Shown one piece after another: positions 1 to 7,634 of a stretch of 64,000 bases of DNA. The stretch comes from Acidiphilium multivorum AIU301. GTDB taxonomy: Bacteria > Pseudomonadota > Alphaproteobacteria > Acetobacterales > Acetobacteraceae. Position 1 is the first letter of the stretch. The number at the start of each line of letters is the position of its first letter. The translations under genes were made by a program, and so were the position numbers. The stretch is from assembly GCF_000202835.1 (NCBI RefSeq), contig NC_015186.1:3195501-3259500 (forward strand), written 5' to 3'. The notes below the pieces were generated by a model. The model was not told the DNA's origin, ran no database searches, and saw nothing but the letters and a program-made list of their open reading frames with translations.

Positions 1-102
1 GCTCAGCACGCCGCGATCGGCACGCCGCACGTCGCGGACCACGCCATCCTCCGCGATGCGGAAGGCGCGCAGCCGCGTCGTCCCCCAGTCGAGCCCGATC
101 AT
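1..102 (-). CDS. dgoK: 2-keto-3-deoxygalactonokinase, N-terminal part (cut by window edge)
   Basis: Only the first 34 codons lie in the window. They read MIGLDWGTTRLRAFRI, matching the N-terminal phosphate-binding signature of the DgoK family (DWGTTxLRA near residue 5). DgoK phosphorylates 2-keto-3-deoxy-galactonate in the cytoplasm, the step before aldol cleavage in the De Ley-Doudoroff pathway. The ATG at 102 is chosen because an upstream in-frame ATG runs into a stop at once. It follows the SDR gene by 27 bases on the same strand and is probably the next operon gene. Family assignment from so short a piece is good but not final; another ASKHA sugar kinase is the alternative. Confidence 0.75.
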   Translation of the reverse strand, partial: MIGLDWGTTRLRAFRIAEDGVVRDVRRADRGVLS

Positions 103-129
103 CGGCGGCCGGTCATCCGCCCGTGCCGC

Positions 130-903
130 TCAGATCCACCCGGCGTCGACGAAGAAATTGTGGCTGGTCACCATGCGGCTGTCGTCGGCGGCGAGCCAGA
201 GCACCATCCGCGCGACATCGGCGGGCGTCAGCTTCTGCTTGAGGCACTGCTGCTTCATCAGCGTTTCCTCGCCTTCCGGCGTCAGCCATTTCTCGATCTG
301 CCGTTCGGTCATGATCCAGCCCGGCACCACGCAGTTCACGCGGATGTTGTCCGGCCCGAAATCCCGCGCGAGGCTGCGCGTCAGCGCCTCGATGCCGGCC
401 TTGGCGGTCACGTAGGCCGGCATGCCGCCCTGGCCCTTGTGCCAGCTGCTGGAGCCGAAATTGACGATGGCGCCGCCGCCGGCGGCCTTCATCATCGGGA
501 TGATCGCCTGGGCGGCGAAGAACTGGTGCCGCAGGTTCACCTGCAGCCGGTCCTCCCAATATTCCACCGTCACGTCCATCGTCGGGTGGCGCTCGTCATG
601 GGCGGCGTTGTTCACCAGCACGGTGAACGGGCCGACCGCTTCCGCCCCTTTCGCGATCGCGGCCTTGAGGGCCTCGATGTCGCGCAGGTCGCACTGGAAG
701 AAATGCGGCGCGGCATGACCCTTCGCCATCACCTGCTCGACCACGCGCTGGCCGCCCGCCGCGTCGATGTCGACGAAGACGATGCGGCTGCCCTGCTCGG
801 CGAAGTGCTGGACGACGGAGGCGCCGATGCCACCGCCGCCGCCGGTGATGAACACCGCCCGGTCCTTGAGGCTCGGATAGATTGCGTTGGCGTGTGCGGT
901 CAT
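130..903 (-). CDS. SDR-family aldose 1-dehydrogenase (xylose/galactose dehydrogenase-like)
   Basis: 257-residue classical short-chain dehydrogenase. The dinucleotide motif TGGGGGIG is at about residues 20-27, NNA at 98-100, and the catalytic pair Tyr164/Lys168 sits in YVTAK. From memory, the overall pattern (AIYPSLK near the start, RHPTMDVTVEYW, NLRHQFF, FVDAGWI at the end) follows Caulobacter-type NAD-dependent D-xylose dehydrogenase, which oxidises an aldopyranose to its lactone. The following gene is dgoK, so D-galactose or L-arabinose/D-fucose may be the real substrate. It lies 45 bases downstream of an ABC ATPase in a sugar uptake operon. Family is certain; substrate is inference. Confidence 0.88.
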   Translation of the reverse strand: MTAHANAIYPSLKDRAVFITGGGGGIGASVVQHFAEQGSRIVFVDIDAAGGQRVVEQVMAKGHAAPHFFQCDLRDIEALKAAIAKGAEAVGPFTVLVNNAAHDERHPTMDVTVEYWEDRLQVNLRHQFFAAQAIIPMMKAAGGGAIVNFGSSSWHKGQGGMPAYVTAKAGIEALTRSLARDFGPDNIRVNCVVPGWIMTERQIEKWLTPEGEETLMKQQCLKQKLTPADVARMVLWLAADDSRMVTSHNFFVDAGWI

Positions 904-948
904 GATGATCCTTCTTCCGTCGTGATGTATCGTCGCCGGCTCAGGGCG

Positions 949-1722
949 TCAGCGCGCCCTTGCCGCGCGGTATTCGCGCCGCACGATCTCGAGCAGTTCC
1001 TCGACCGAGGTGTCGCGCGCCGCCCCCGAGAACGTCACCTCGCCATGCTGCATCAGCATGACGCGATCGGCAATCTCCAGGGTCTGGGCATAGTTGTGCA
1101 TGATCATGATGATCGAGATGTCGCCGCGGGCGCGCTGGCGCTGGATCAGGTCGATGATCAGCCCGGCCTCGCGCGCGCCCATCGCGGCGAGCGGCTCGTC
1201 GAGCAGCAGGATCTTGGCATCGGTATAGACCGCGCGGGCGATCGCGATCGCCTGCCGCTGCCCGCCCGAGAGCATCTCCACCTCCTCGTCGACCGAGGGG
1301 ATGTTGACGCCGATATCCTCGAGCGCCTCCGCCGCGCGCCGGCGCATCGTCTTGTGATCGAGCATGCCGAGCGGGGTCCTGAGCTCGCGGTTCAGGAACA
1401 TGTTGTGATAGATCGGCAGCGTGTTGACCAGCGCGAGGTCCTGATACACGCACTCGATGCCGAGTGCCCGCGCATGATCGACCGAGGCGAGATCCACCGC
1501 CTCGCCCTGCACGTAAAGCTGGCCGGCGGTCGGCTTGTGAAAGCCGGTGATGATCTTCATCAGGGTCGACTTGCCGGCGCCGTTGTCACCGAGAATGCCG
1601 AGCACCTCGCCGCGCTTCACGTGCAGCGACACGCCCGACAGCGCCGTCACCGCGCCGAACGACTTGACGATGTTCTCGGCCCGCAGCGCGTCCGGCGCCG
1701 CTCCGTTCACGGTGGCGCTCAT
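949..1722 (-). CDS. Sugar ABC transporter ATP-binding protein
   Basis: 257-residue single-cassette ATPase of the CUT2 (ribose/xylose/fructose) class, half the length of the usual double-cassette RbsA/XylG. Walker A GDNGAGKS is at residues 45-52, the signature LSGGQRQ at 151-157, Walker B ILLLDEP at 171-177 and the switch His at about 209. It powers sugar import from the inner face of the membrane, probably as a homodimer. Its ATG overlaps the permease stop by 4 bases (ATGA), so the two are translationally coupled. The single-cassette form is the same as FrcA at 7634. Confidence 0.92.
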   Translation of the reverse strand: MSATVNGAAPDALRAENIVKSFGAVTALSGVSLHVKRGEVLGILGDNGAGKSTLMKIITGFHKPTAGQLYVQGEAVDLASVDHARALGIECVYQDLALVNTLPIYHNMFLNRELRTPLGMLDHKTMRRRAAEALEDIGVNIPSVDEEVEMLSGGQRQAIAIARAVYTDAKILLLDEPLAAMGAREAGLIIDLIQRQRARGDISIIMIMHNYAQTLEIADRVMLMQHGEVTFSGAARDTSVEELLEIVRREYRAARAR

Positions 1723-2693
1723 CGCCGTCCTCCCTTGCGCATGCCCTGGACCCGGATATTGGCGACCATCGCGATCAGGATGGCGGCGCCGATGATCATG
1801 TCGAAGGTGAAGGCGTTGATGCCGGCGAGGGTGAAGCCGTCCTGCAGCACGCCGAGCACGGTGGCGCCGAGCAGCCCGCCGATGATCGTGCCCGAGCCGC
1901 CGGCGAGGCTGGTGCCGCCGATCACGCCCGAGGCGACGGCGAGGAACATCACGTTGGTGCCACCGGCGAGCGGATCGGTCGAGCCGATGCGGAACGCTTC
2001 CAGCAGGCCGGTGATGCCGCCGAGCACGCTGGTGAGCACGAAGTTGCCCACCTTGATCCGCGCGGCGTTGATGCCCGCCTCGGTCGCCCCGGTCAGGTTG
2101 CCGCCCACCGCGATCGTGTGCAGCCCCCAGCGCCGGTGGCGCAGCACCATGTGCATGATCACCACGATCAGCAGCGCCCAGAGGAATTCGCTGTAGCCGG
2201 CCGCGCCGAAGATGTTGGCGATCGCCGTGCCGCCCGGCGTGTTCACCGGATAGCCGCGCGAGATGGTCAGGGTGAAGCCGTTGATCAGGAACAGCGTGCC
2301 GAGCGTGGTGACGAAGGAGGGCACGCGCAGCAGCACCGTGATGCCGCCGTTGATCAGCCCGACCACGGCGGAAACCAGCAGCGCGAGCACGATGCCGACG
2401 AACAGGCCGAGCCCCGCCTTCACGCTGAACGCCATGATGAACGGGGCGAGCGCGAAGACCTGGCCGACCGACAGATCGATCTCGCCGCAGATCAGCAGCA
2501 TGATCTCGCCGCAGGCGATGATGGCGGCCGGGGCAATGAACTGCGACAGCGTCTGCAGGTTCGGGCCGGAGAGGAAATTGTCGTTGCTGATCGCGAAATA
2601 CGCGAACAGCAGGATGGCGACGACGAGAATGCTCGCCTCGCGCAGCGCGAACAGGCGGGAGCCGTGTCGGCGCAAACTTGTGGACTGGCTCAT
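1719..2693 (-). CDS. Sugar ABC transporter permease (RbsC family)
   Basis: 324-residue inner-membrane protein with about eight to ten hydrophobic segments, the first after residue 20 (ASILVVAILLFAYFAIS). The motif GEIDLSVGQVFAL near residues 90-102 is typical of RbsC/XylH permeases, as is the glycine-rich GGTSLAGGSGTIIGGLLGA near the end. It forms the membrane channel with the ATPase encoded downstream and the binding protein encoded upstream. The 124-base gap to the binding-protein gene holds strong stem-loops, so it is probably translated from a less abundant part of the same transcript. Confidence 0.92.
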   Translation of the reverse strand: MSQSTSLRRHGSRLFALREASILVVAILLFAYFAISNDNFLSGPNLQTLSQFIAPAAIIACGEIMLLICGEIDLSVGQVFALAPFIMAFSVKAGLGLFVGIVLALLVSAVVGLINGGITVLLRVPSFVTTLGTLFLINGFTLTISRGYPVNTPGGTAIANIFGAAGYSEFLWALLIVVIMHMVLRHRRWGLHTIAVGGNLTGATEAGINAARIKVGNFVLTSVLGGITGLLEAFRIGSTDPLAGGTNVMFLAVASGVIGGTSLAGGSGTIIGGLLGATVLGVLQDGFTLAGINAFTFDMIIGAAILIAMVANIRVQGMRKGGRR

Positions 2694-2768
2694 GCCGTTC
2701 CCCTGATCTCAGGCGCCGCCCCGCGCGCAGGCCGGCCTTATGGGTGAAGGGTGGAGGTCCGGCGCGGT

Positions 2769-2816
2769 GCCGGCCGCATCCCGCGGGACGCCGGCCGCCC
2801 GCCGCGCCGGCGCGGC
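2769..2816 (-). promoter_or_regulatory. Two GC-rich stem-loops after the binding-protein gene
   Basis: An interrupted hairpin (GCCGGC at 2769-2774 with GCCGGC at 2790-2795, around the inner palindrome TCCCGCGGGA) is followed by a perfect 16-base palindrome at 2801-2816 that ends just before the stop codon of the binding-protein gene. There is no T-run, so a full terminator is unlikely. mRNA stabilisation or attenuation, giving more binding protein than permease, is the usual role of such structures in ABC operons. Function is inferred. Confidence 0.45.
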
Positions 2817-2817
2817 A

Positions 2818-3909
2818 TCAGCCCGCGATCGGCCCGTGGCGCGGCACGATCTGCGCCTTCGACGAGCTGCCCTCGTACCTCGTATGCGTGTCGAGATACG
2901 GCTTCACCGCCCCCTTGGTCACGAATTTCAGGCCGGTGTTGATCTCGGCCGGCCCGACCAGTCCGCCGGAGGCGAGGAACATGAACATCTCCATGACCGT
3001 GTAGAAGCCCTGCAGGTAGGGCTGCTGGTCGATGGTGAAGTCGAGATCGCCGCTGTTGATCAGGTCGAGCGTCTTCGGCAGCAGGTCGAAGCCGCCGCCA
3101 TGCACGCCCTTCTTGGCGAGGCCGAACTGCTTCATCACCTCGCCGACGCCCTGGGTCGAGCCGGCATCCACCGCGAACATGCCCTTCACGTGCTGGTGAC
3201 CGAGATAATATGCGCGGATCTTCGAGAGTTCCTCGTTCACCGTCGGCCCGGTCGCGATTTCATGATAGGTGATGTTCTTGCCGAGCTTCTTGATCGCGGC
3301 CGCGGCGCCGTCGATGCGCGGCTGGATGTTGAGCTGGCCGGGTGTTGCGATGAACAGCGCGACCTCGCCGGAGCCGACGAGCTTCACGATCTTCTCGCCC
3401 ATCTGGTAGCCGGCGAGGAACAGGTCCTGGCCGATATAGGCGAGGCGCTTGTTCCCCGAGCCGGCCGGTGCGTCGGCATTGTAGGAGAACACGGCGATTC
3501 CCGCCTCCAGCGCGCGTTCCGTCGGCTTGTTGAACGCGGTCGGGTCGACCAGCGGCACCGCGATCGCATCGGCCTTGCCGGCGATCGCCGCGTCCATCGC
3601 GTTCACCATGTGGGCGACGTTCGAGGTCTGCGATCCGGTCCACTGCCACTCGCAGCCGAGCAGGCGGCAGGCGTCATGGATGCCGTACTGGGTCGGCACG
3701 AAGAACGGGTTGGTGGTGACGTGATTGACGAACACGAACTTCCAGCGCTTGTGCGTCGGAAACGGATCCTTGCCGGCGGCCTCGGCGGTGCGGGCCCCCG
3801 CGGCGAGCATCGCCGCCGCCGCGCCGAACGTCACCCCCTGCGCAACCGCGCGGCGCGGCAGGCGGGACGCGACAATGTCACTGACCTGATCTTCTATCTT
3901 CTTTGTCAT
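2818..3909 (-). CDS. Periplasmic sugar-binding protein (CUT2-type)
   Basis: 363-residue substrate-binding protein of the ribose/galactose type (Peripla_BP_4). An unusually long N region ends in LPRR at residues 17-20, followed by a hydrophobic stretch to about residue 40 and an AxA-like cleavage region near 42-45. The twin arginine hints at Tat export but lacks the full motif. Mature-part features include DAAIAGKADAIAVPLVDP and the closing AVDAGSTQGV segment. The ATG at 3909 has a strong ribosome site (GGGAGGAAGCC) just ahead. It is the first gene of the minus-strand sugar operon. The sugar is not visible from sequence; galactose or another aldose is suggested by dgoK. Confidence 0.88.
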   Translation of the reverse strand: MTKKIEDQVSDIVASRLPRRAVAQGVTFGAAAAMLAAGARTAEAAGKDPFPTHKRWKFVFVNHVTTNPFFVPTQYGIHDACRLLGCEWQWTGSQTSNVAHMVNAMDAAIAGKADAIAVPLVDPTAFNKPTERALEAGIAVFSYNADAPAGSGNKRLAYIGQDLFLAGYQMGEKIVKLVGSGEVALFIATPGQLNIQPRIDGAAAAIKKLGKNITYHEIATGPTVNEELSKIRAYYLGHQHVKGMFAVDAGSTQGVGEVMKQFGLAKKGVHGGGFDLLPKTLDLINSGDLDFTIDQQPYLQGFYTVMEMFMFLASGGLVGPAEINTGLKFVTKGAVKPYLDTHTRYEGSSSKAQIVPRHGPIAG

Positions 3910-3939
3910 CGGCTTCCTCCCTGAGAAGATTGCCGTTTA

Positions 3940-3968
3940 TATTTAGTTGACCCTCAATAAAAACGCAA
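3940..3968 (-). promoter_or_regulatory. Candidate sigma-70 promoter of the sugar-oxidation operon
   Basis: On the minus strand TTGCGT (3968-3963), a 17-base spacer and TAAATA (3945-3940) lie about 30 bases ahead of the binding-protein start. The surroundings are clearly AT-rich against the GC-rich background. A separate small inverted repeat, ATAAA-tcg-TTTAT, lies at 4034-4046 between this promoter and the divergent SDR gene and could serve as an operator for either side. Confidence 0.4.
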
Positions 3969-4130
3969 TCAGCGAAATCGTGCCCCCGCGACGCCTCGCG
4001 ACTTTGTTGGAGGACATCTGAAACATTGCGAATATAAATCGTTTATCCGAACCGGCCCGCCGGGGGTGGTCGGCGTGCGGGGCGCGGACTAACGTCGCCG
4101 GACACCACTCATGCGCGGGAGGACGTCGGC

Positions 4131-4949
4131 ATGACAAAGGCAGATTCGGCACAAGGGCAGGCCGCGCGTTTCGCGGGCCGCTTCGCCCTCGTCACCGGCG
4201 GGGCGTCCGGCATCGGCCGGGCGATCGCGTTGCGCCTTGCGGCGGAGGGGGCGTCGGTCACCTTCACCCATCTGCCCGGCGACGATGCGGCGGCGGACAC
4301 GCTCGCCGAACTCCGCCGCGCCGGCCCCGGGGCCAGCCATCACGCCGAGGCGGCGGATGTCGCCGACCGCGCCGCGATGGAGGCGATCGCGGCGCGCGCC
4401 ATCGCGCGGGCCGGCCATCTTTCGCTCCTCGTCAACAATGCCGGCATCCAGGTCGAACAGCCGAGCGACGCGCTCGACATGGACCGGTTCGACCGCGTCA
4501 TCGCGGTCGACCTGCTGGCCGTCGCCCATCTCTCCTCGCGGGTCATCGGCCATATGGCGCAGCGCGGGTCGGGCGCGATCCTGAATATCTCCTCGGTTCA
4601 CGAAATCGTGCCAAAGCCCGGCTTCCTGTCCTATTCGGCGGCGAAGGGCGGCATCGGCAACCTCACCCGCACGCTCGCGCTCGAATTCGCCGGGCGCGGC
4701 GTGCGGGTGAACGCGGTCGGTCCCGGCGCCACGGTCACGCCGATGAACGCCGGCTGGACCGGCGATCCCGAGCGCCGCCGCGTGGTCGAGGCGCACATCC
4801 CGATGGGCCGCCCGGCCGAGGCCGCGGAAATCGCCGCGGTCGCCGCCTTCCTGCTGTCGGACGAGGCGAGCTACGTCACCGGCCAGACGCTCTATGCCTG
4901 CGGCGGCCTGTCGCTCTACGGCGATTTCGCGCGCAACTGGTCGACCTGA
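4131..4949 (+). CDS. SDR-family oxidoreductase (glucose 1-dehydrogenase-like)
   Basis: 272-residue classical SDR. The cofactor motif TGGASGIG is at residues 22-29, NNAG at about 102-105, catalytic Ser near 155, Tyr168 and Lys172 (YSAAK). The C-terminal half has the usual VNAVGPGATVTPM loop and the YVTGQTLYACGG closing segment. Sugar or polyol dehydrogenation in the cytoplasm is the likely reaction because it lies between two sugar importers. The ATG at 4131 has a good GGGAGGAC site upstream. It is transcribed away from the sugar-oxidation operon and stands 470 bases ahead of frcB. Substrate unknown. Confidence 0.88.
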   Translation: MTKADSAQGQAARFAGRFALVTGGASGIGRAIALRLAAEGASVTFTHLPGDDAAADTLAELRRAGPGASHHAEAADVADRAAMEAIAARAIARAGHLSLLVNNAGIQVEQPSDALDMDRFDRVIAVDLLAVAHLSSRVIGHMAQRGSGAILNISSVHEIVPKPGFLSYSAAKGGIGNLTRTLALEFAGRGVRVNAVGPGATVTPMNAGWTGDPERRRVVEAHIPMGRPAEAAEIAAVAAFLLSDEASYVTGQTLYACGGLSLYGDFARNWST

Positions 4950-5021
4950 CCCGCCCGGCACCGCTCATTGACGCCTCGCGCGCGGTCTCCCGCAACCCGG
5001 CGGCTTCGCGCGCACAAGCCT

Positions 5022-5033
5022 GAAATCGTTTTC
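5022..5033. promoter_or_regulatory. LacI-like operator O2 (upstream copy)
   Basis: GAAATCGTTTTC, a 12-base near-palindrome with central CG that differs by one base from the perfect site at 5162-5173, exactly 140 bases away. Sites of this form (AAACGTTT core) are typical of LacI/GalR-family repressors. The spacing would allow looping across the frcB promoter. No regulator gene is in the window, so binding is inferred. Confidence 0.5.
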
Positions 5034-5126
5034 CATCTTTTGCTGTTTCCGGTGCGATCTCTGGTCATCGCGATTCTGGCCGTTGGGCGGAGCAGCAAAA
5101 ATTTTATTTGAGCCAGCAGAAATTTC

Positions 5127-5155
5127 TTGATCGCGGCGGCGTGACAACCTAAAAC
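5127..5155 (+). promoter_or_regulatory. Sigma-70-like promoter of frcBCA
   Basis: TTGATC at 5127-5132 and TAAAAC at 5150-5155 with a 17-base spacer, in a local AT-rich patch. The expected start of transcription falls in or beside the palindrome at 5162-5173, which fits repression. The leader to the frcB ATG would be about 255 bases. Within it GAGGAGG at 5224-5230 stands 5 bases ahead of a TTG that opens only a roughly 41-codon reading frame; the rest of the 470-base gene-free stretch shows no other gene. Confidence 0.5.
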
Positions 5156-5161
5156 GACCAT

Positions 5162-5173
5162 GAAAACGTTTTC
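5162..5173. promoter_or_regulatory. LacI-like operator O1 (perfect palindrome at the start site)
   Basis: GAAAACGTTTTC is a perfect 12-base palindrome with central CG, lying 6 bases downstream of the -10 box. This is the classical position for repression by a LacI/GalR-family protein. It matches the O2 copy at 5022-5033 in 11 of 12 positions. Confidence 0.6.
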
Positions 5174-5419
5174 TGTTTCCGGAATCTTTTCACGTCCGAA
5201 GACAGGAAGACAAAAACAAGACCGAGGAGGAACGATTGACGGCGCACCCCGCCCTGCCAGCCCGCATCCCTGCATGTCCGTTCGCGGGATCGCCGCGAGT
5301 GTCGACGCATCGCGCCGGCGGCATCGTGGCGCGCCCATCGCCTTGGCCGACATCCGGCCGATGACCGGACCCCGCCGGCCGACCGCGCCGGGCCACGCTG
5401 AGAAAAAAAGGAGACCAGA

Positions 5420-6460
5420 ATGACCAACAGGAAGAGCTTCACGCAGAAGGCGGCGATCGCGCTGGCCGCGGTCGGCGCGATCGCCGGCTTCGCCGCCACC
5501 GCCCAGGCCGCGCCGATCCGCGCCTGCCTCATCACCAAGACCGACTCCAACCCCTATTTCGTCACCATGCGCAAGGGCGCGCTGGCGGAGGCGAAGAAGC
5601 TCGGCGTCGATCTCAAGACCTATGCCGGCAAGTACGACGGTGACAACCAGTCCCAGGTCGCCGCCATCGAGAGCTGCATCGCCGATCATGCCAAGGGCAT
5701 CCTGATCACCCCGTCCGATACCAAGGCGATCGTTCCCACCGTCGAGAAGGCGCGCAAGGCCGGGCTGCTGGTGATCGCGCTGGATACCGCGCTGAGCCCG
5801 ACCAGCGCCGCCGACATGACCTTCGCCACCGACAATTTCGAGGCCGGCGAGCTGATCGGCCGCTGGGCCCGCAAGCATCTCGGCGCCAAGGCGAAGGACG
5901 CGAAGATCGCGATGCTCGACCTGTCGATCTCGCACCCCACCGTCGATGTCGAGCGCGACCACGGCTTCCTCGCCGGCTTCGGTGACAAGATCAAGAATCC
6001 GGAAACGTTCAACGTGCCCGACCCGCGCATCGTCGGCCATGTCGAGACCGGCGGATCGGAAGAGGGCGGCCAGAAGGGCATGGAAACGCTGCTCGCCCGC
6101 AACCCGAACATCAACCTCGTCTACGCCATCAACGAGCCGGCGGCCTTCGGCGCCTACCAGGCGCTGAAATCGGTCGGCAAGGCGGGCAAGGTCACCATCG
6201 TCGCGATCGATGGCAGCTGCACCGGCGTCGACGGCGTGAAGCAGGGCATCATCGCCGCCGACTCGCAGCAATATCCGCTGAAGATGGCGGCCCTCGGCGT
6301 CAAGGCGATCGTTACCTTCGCCAAGACGGGCAAGAAGCCGCAGGCCAGCGCCGGCAAGGATTTCTTCAACACCGGCACCAACCTGATCACCGCGCATCCG
6401 GTTCCCGGCGTTCCCTCGATCACGCCGGCGCAGGGCGCCAAACTCTGCTGGGGCAACTGA
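5420..6460 (+). CDS. frcB: Fructose-type ABC transporter periplasmic binding protein
   Basis: 346 residues with a clear Sec signal peptide (hydrophobic 11-28, cleavage after AQA at about 30). The mature part begins with [20 protein letters not shown], typical of CUT2 binding proteins, with ITPSDTKAI and [10 protein letters not shown] further on. The combination with a permease and a single-cassette ATPase closely follows the FrcBCA fructose importer of rhizobia. ATG at 5420 follows AAAAAAAGGAGACC, a strong ribosome site. It is the first gene of frcBCA and sits behind a long, operator-bearing leader. Other sugars (ribose, mannose) remain possible. Confidence 0.85.
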   Translation: MTNRKSFTQKAAIALAAVGAIAGFAATAQAAPIRACLITKTDSNPYFVTMRKGALAEAKKLGVDLKTYAGKYDGDNQSQVAAIESCIADHAKGILITPSDTKAIVPTVEKARKAGLLVIALDTALSPTSAADMTFATDNFEAGELIGRWARKHLGAKAKDAKIAMLDLSISHPTVDVERDHGFLAGFGDKIKNPETFNVPDPRIVGHVETGGSEEGGQKGMETLLARNPNINLVYAINEPAAFGAYQALKSVGKAGKVTIVAIDGSCTGVDGVKQGIIAADSQQYPLKMAALGVKAIVTFAKTGKKPQASAGKDFFNTGTNLITAHPVPGVPSITPAQGAKLCWGN

Positions 6461-6476
6461 GCCCCCTGCGTGATCC

Positions 6477-6535
6477 CGGGCGGTGCATGGCGCCGCCCGC
6501 CCTCTTCGACTGCCGCGCCGGCGCTCCCGGCGCGG
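6477..6535 (+). promoter_or_regulatory. Tandem stem-loops between frcB and frcC
   Basis: Two hairpins fill the 91-base gap: CGGGCGG (6477-6483) with CCGCCCG (6493-6499), and CCGCGCCG (6513-6520) with CGGCGCGG (6528-6535). Neither has a T-run. Like the pair at 2769-2816, they stand exactly between the binding-protein gene and the permease gene, so mRNA protection favouring the binding protein is the likely role. Confidence 0.5.
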
Positions 6536-6551
6536 TCATGGAGCAGACGCC

Positions 6552-7634
6552 ATGTCGAGCAACGAGCGCACCGAGATCACCTTCGAGGCGGCCATCGTGA
6601 CCGCCGGATCGGAGGCGGTCGCCGAATTCAGCCACCGCAAGACGCCGCTGGAGCGGCTGCAGCAGCTGCTGCACGAAACCCCCTGGCTCGCGCCGCTCAT
6701 CGTGCTGCTGGTCTCCCTGCTCGGCTTCGGCATCCTGGTCGGCCACCGGTTCTTCTCGGCCTATGCGCTGACGCTGATCCTCCAGCAGGTGACCATCACC
6801 GGCATCGTCGGTGTCGCCCAGGCGCTCGTCGTGCTCACCGCCGGGATCGATCTTTCGGTCGGCGCCATCATGGTGCTGTCCTCGGTGCTGATGGGCCAGT
6901 GTTCCTTCAGTTACGGCCTGCCCGCCGAGGTCTCGATTCTCTGTGGCTTCGCCTTCGGCGCCGCGGTCGGCTGGTGCAACGGCGTGCTGGTCGCCCGCAT
7001 GAAGCTGCCGCCCTTCATCGTCACCCTCGGCATGTGGCAGATCGTGCTGGCGGCGAACTACCTCTATTCCGGCAACCAGACCATCGGCGCGGCGCAGATC
7101 TCGCTGAAGGCGCCGTTGCTGCAGTATCTCGGCAACACCTTCGTGATCGGCGGCGCCAACGGCGCCACCTTCACCTATGGCGTCGTGCTGATGATCGGCC
7201 TCGTCCTGCTCTTCGCCTATGTGCTGCGGCACACCGCCTGGGGGCGGCACGTCTACGCCGTGGGCGACGATCCCGATGCCGCGGCCCTGGCGGGGGTGAA
7301 CGTGCGGCGGATGCTGATCGGCGTCTACACGCTCTCCGGCGTCGTCTGCGCCATCGCCGGCTGGGCGCTGATCGGCCGCATCGGCGCGATCTCGCCCAAT
7401 TCCGGCCAGTTCGAGAACATCAACAGCATCACCGCGGTGGTGATCGGCGGCATCTCGCTGTTCGGCGGCCGCGGCTCGATCCTCGGCATGATCTTCGGCG
7501 CCATGATCGTCGGCGTCTTCACCCTCGGGCTCAACATGTATGGCACCGACCCGCAATGGACCTACCTGATGATCGGCGCGCTGATCATCGTCGCGGTCGC
7601 GGTGGACCAGTGGATCAGAAAGGCGGCGGTGTGA
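6552..7634 (+). CDS. frcC: Fructose-type ABC transporter permease
   Basis: 360-residue inner-membrane protein with an N-terminal cytoplasmic stretch of about 45 residues, then roughly ten hydrophobic segments. It carries VLTAGIDLSVGAIMVLSSVL, the CUT2 permease hallmark, and SITAVVIGGISLFGGRGS near the C-terminus. The ATG at 6552 is preferred over one 69 bases upstream because the extra residues are arginine-rich and fall in the stem-loop region. Its stop overlaps the next start (TGATG), coupling it to frcA. It forms the transport channel for the sugar delivered by FrcB. Confidence 0.88.
   Translation: MSSNERTEITFEAAIVTAGSEAVAEFSHRKTPLERLQQLLHETPWLAPLIVLLVSLLGFGILVGHRFFSAYALTLILQQVTITGIVGVAQALVVLTAGIDLSVGAIMVLSSVLMGQCSFSYGLPAEVSILCGFAFGAAVGWCNGVLVARMKLPPFIVTLGMWQIVLAANYLYSGNQTIGAAQISLKAPLLQYLGNTFVIGGANGATFTYGVVLMIGLVLLFAYVLRHTAWGRHVYAVGDDPDAAALAGVNVRRMLIGVYTLSGVVCAIAGWALIGRIGAISPNSGQFENINSITAVVIGGISLFGGRGSILGMIFGAMIVGVFTLGLNMYGTDPQWTYLMIGALIIVAVAVDQWIRKAAV

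Noticed and set aside
5160-5423. An 87-codon plus-strand frame in the frcB leader
   Set aside because: It starts inside the operator, has no motif, and overlaps frcB; the region reads as a leader.
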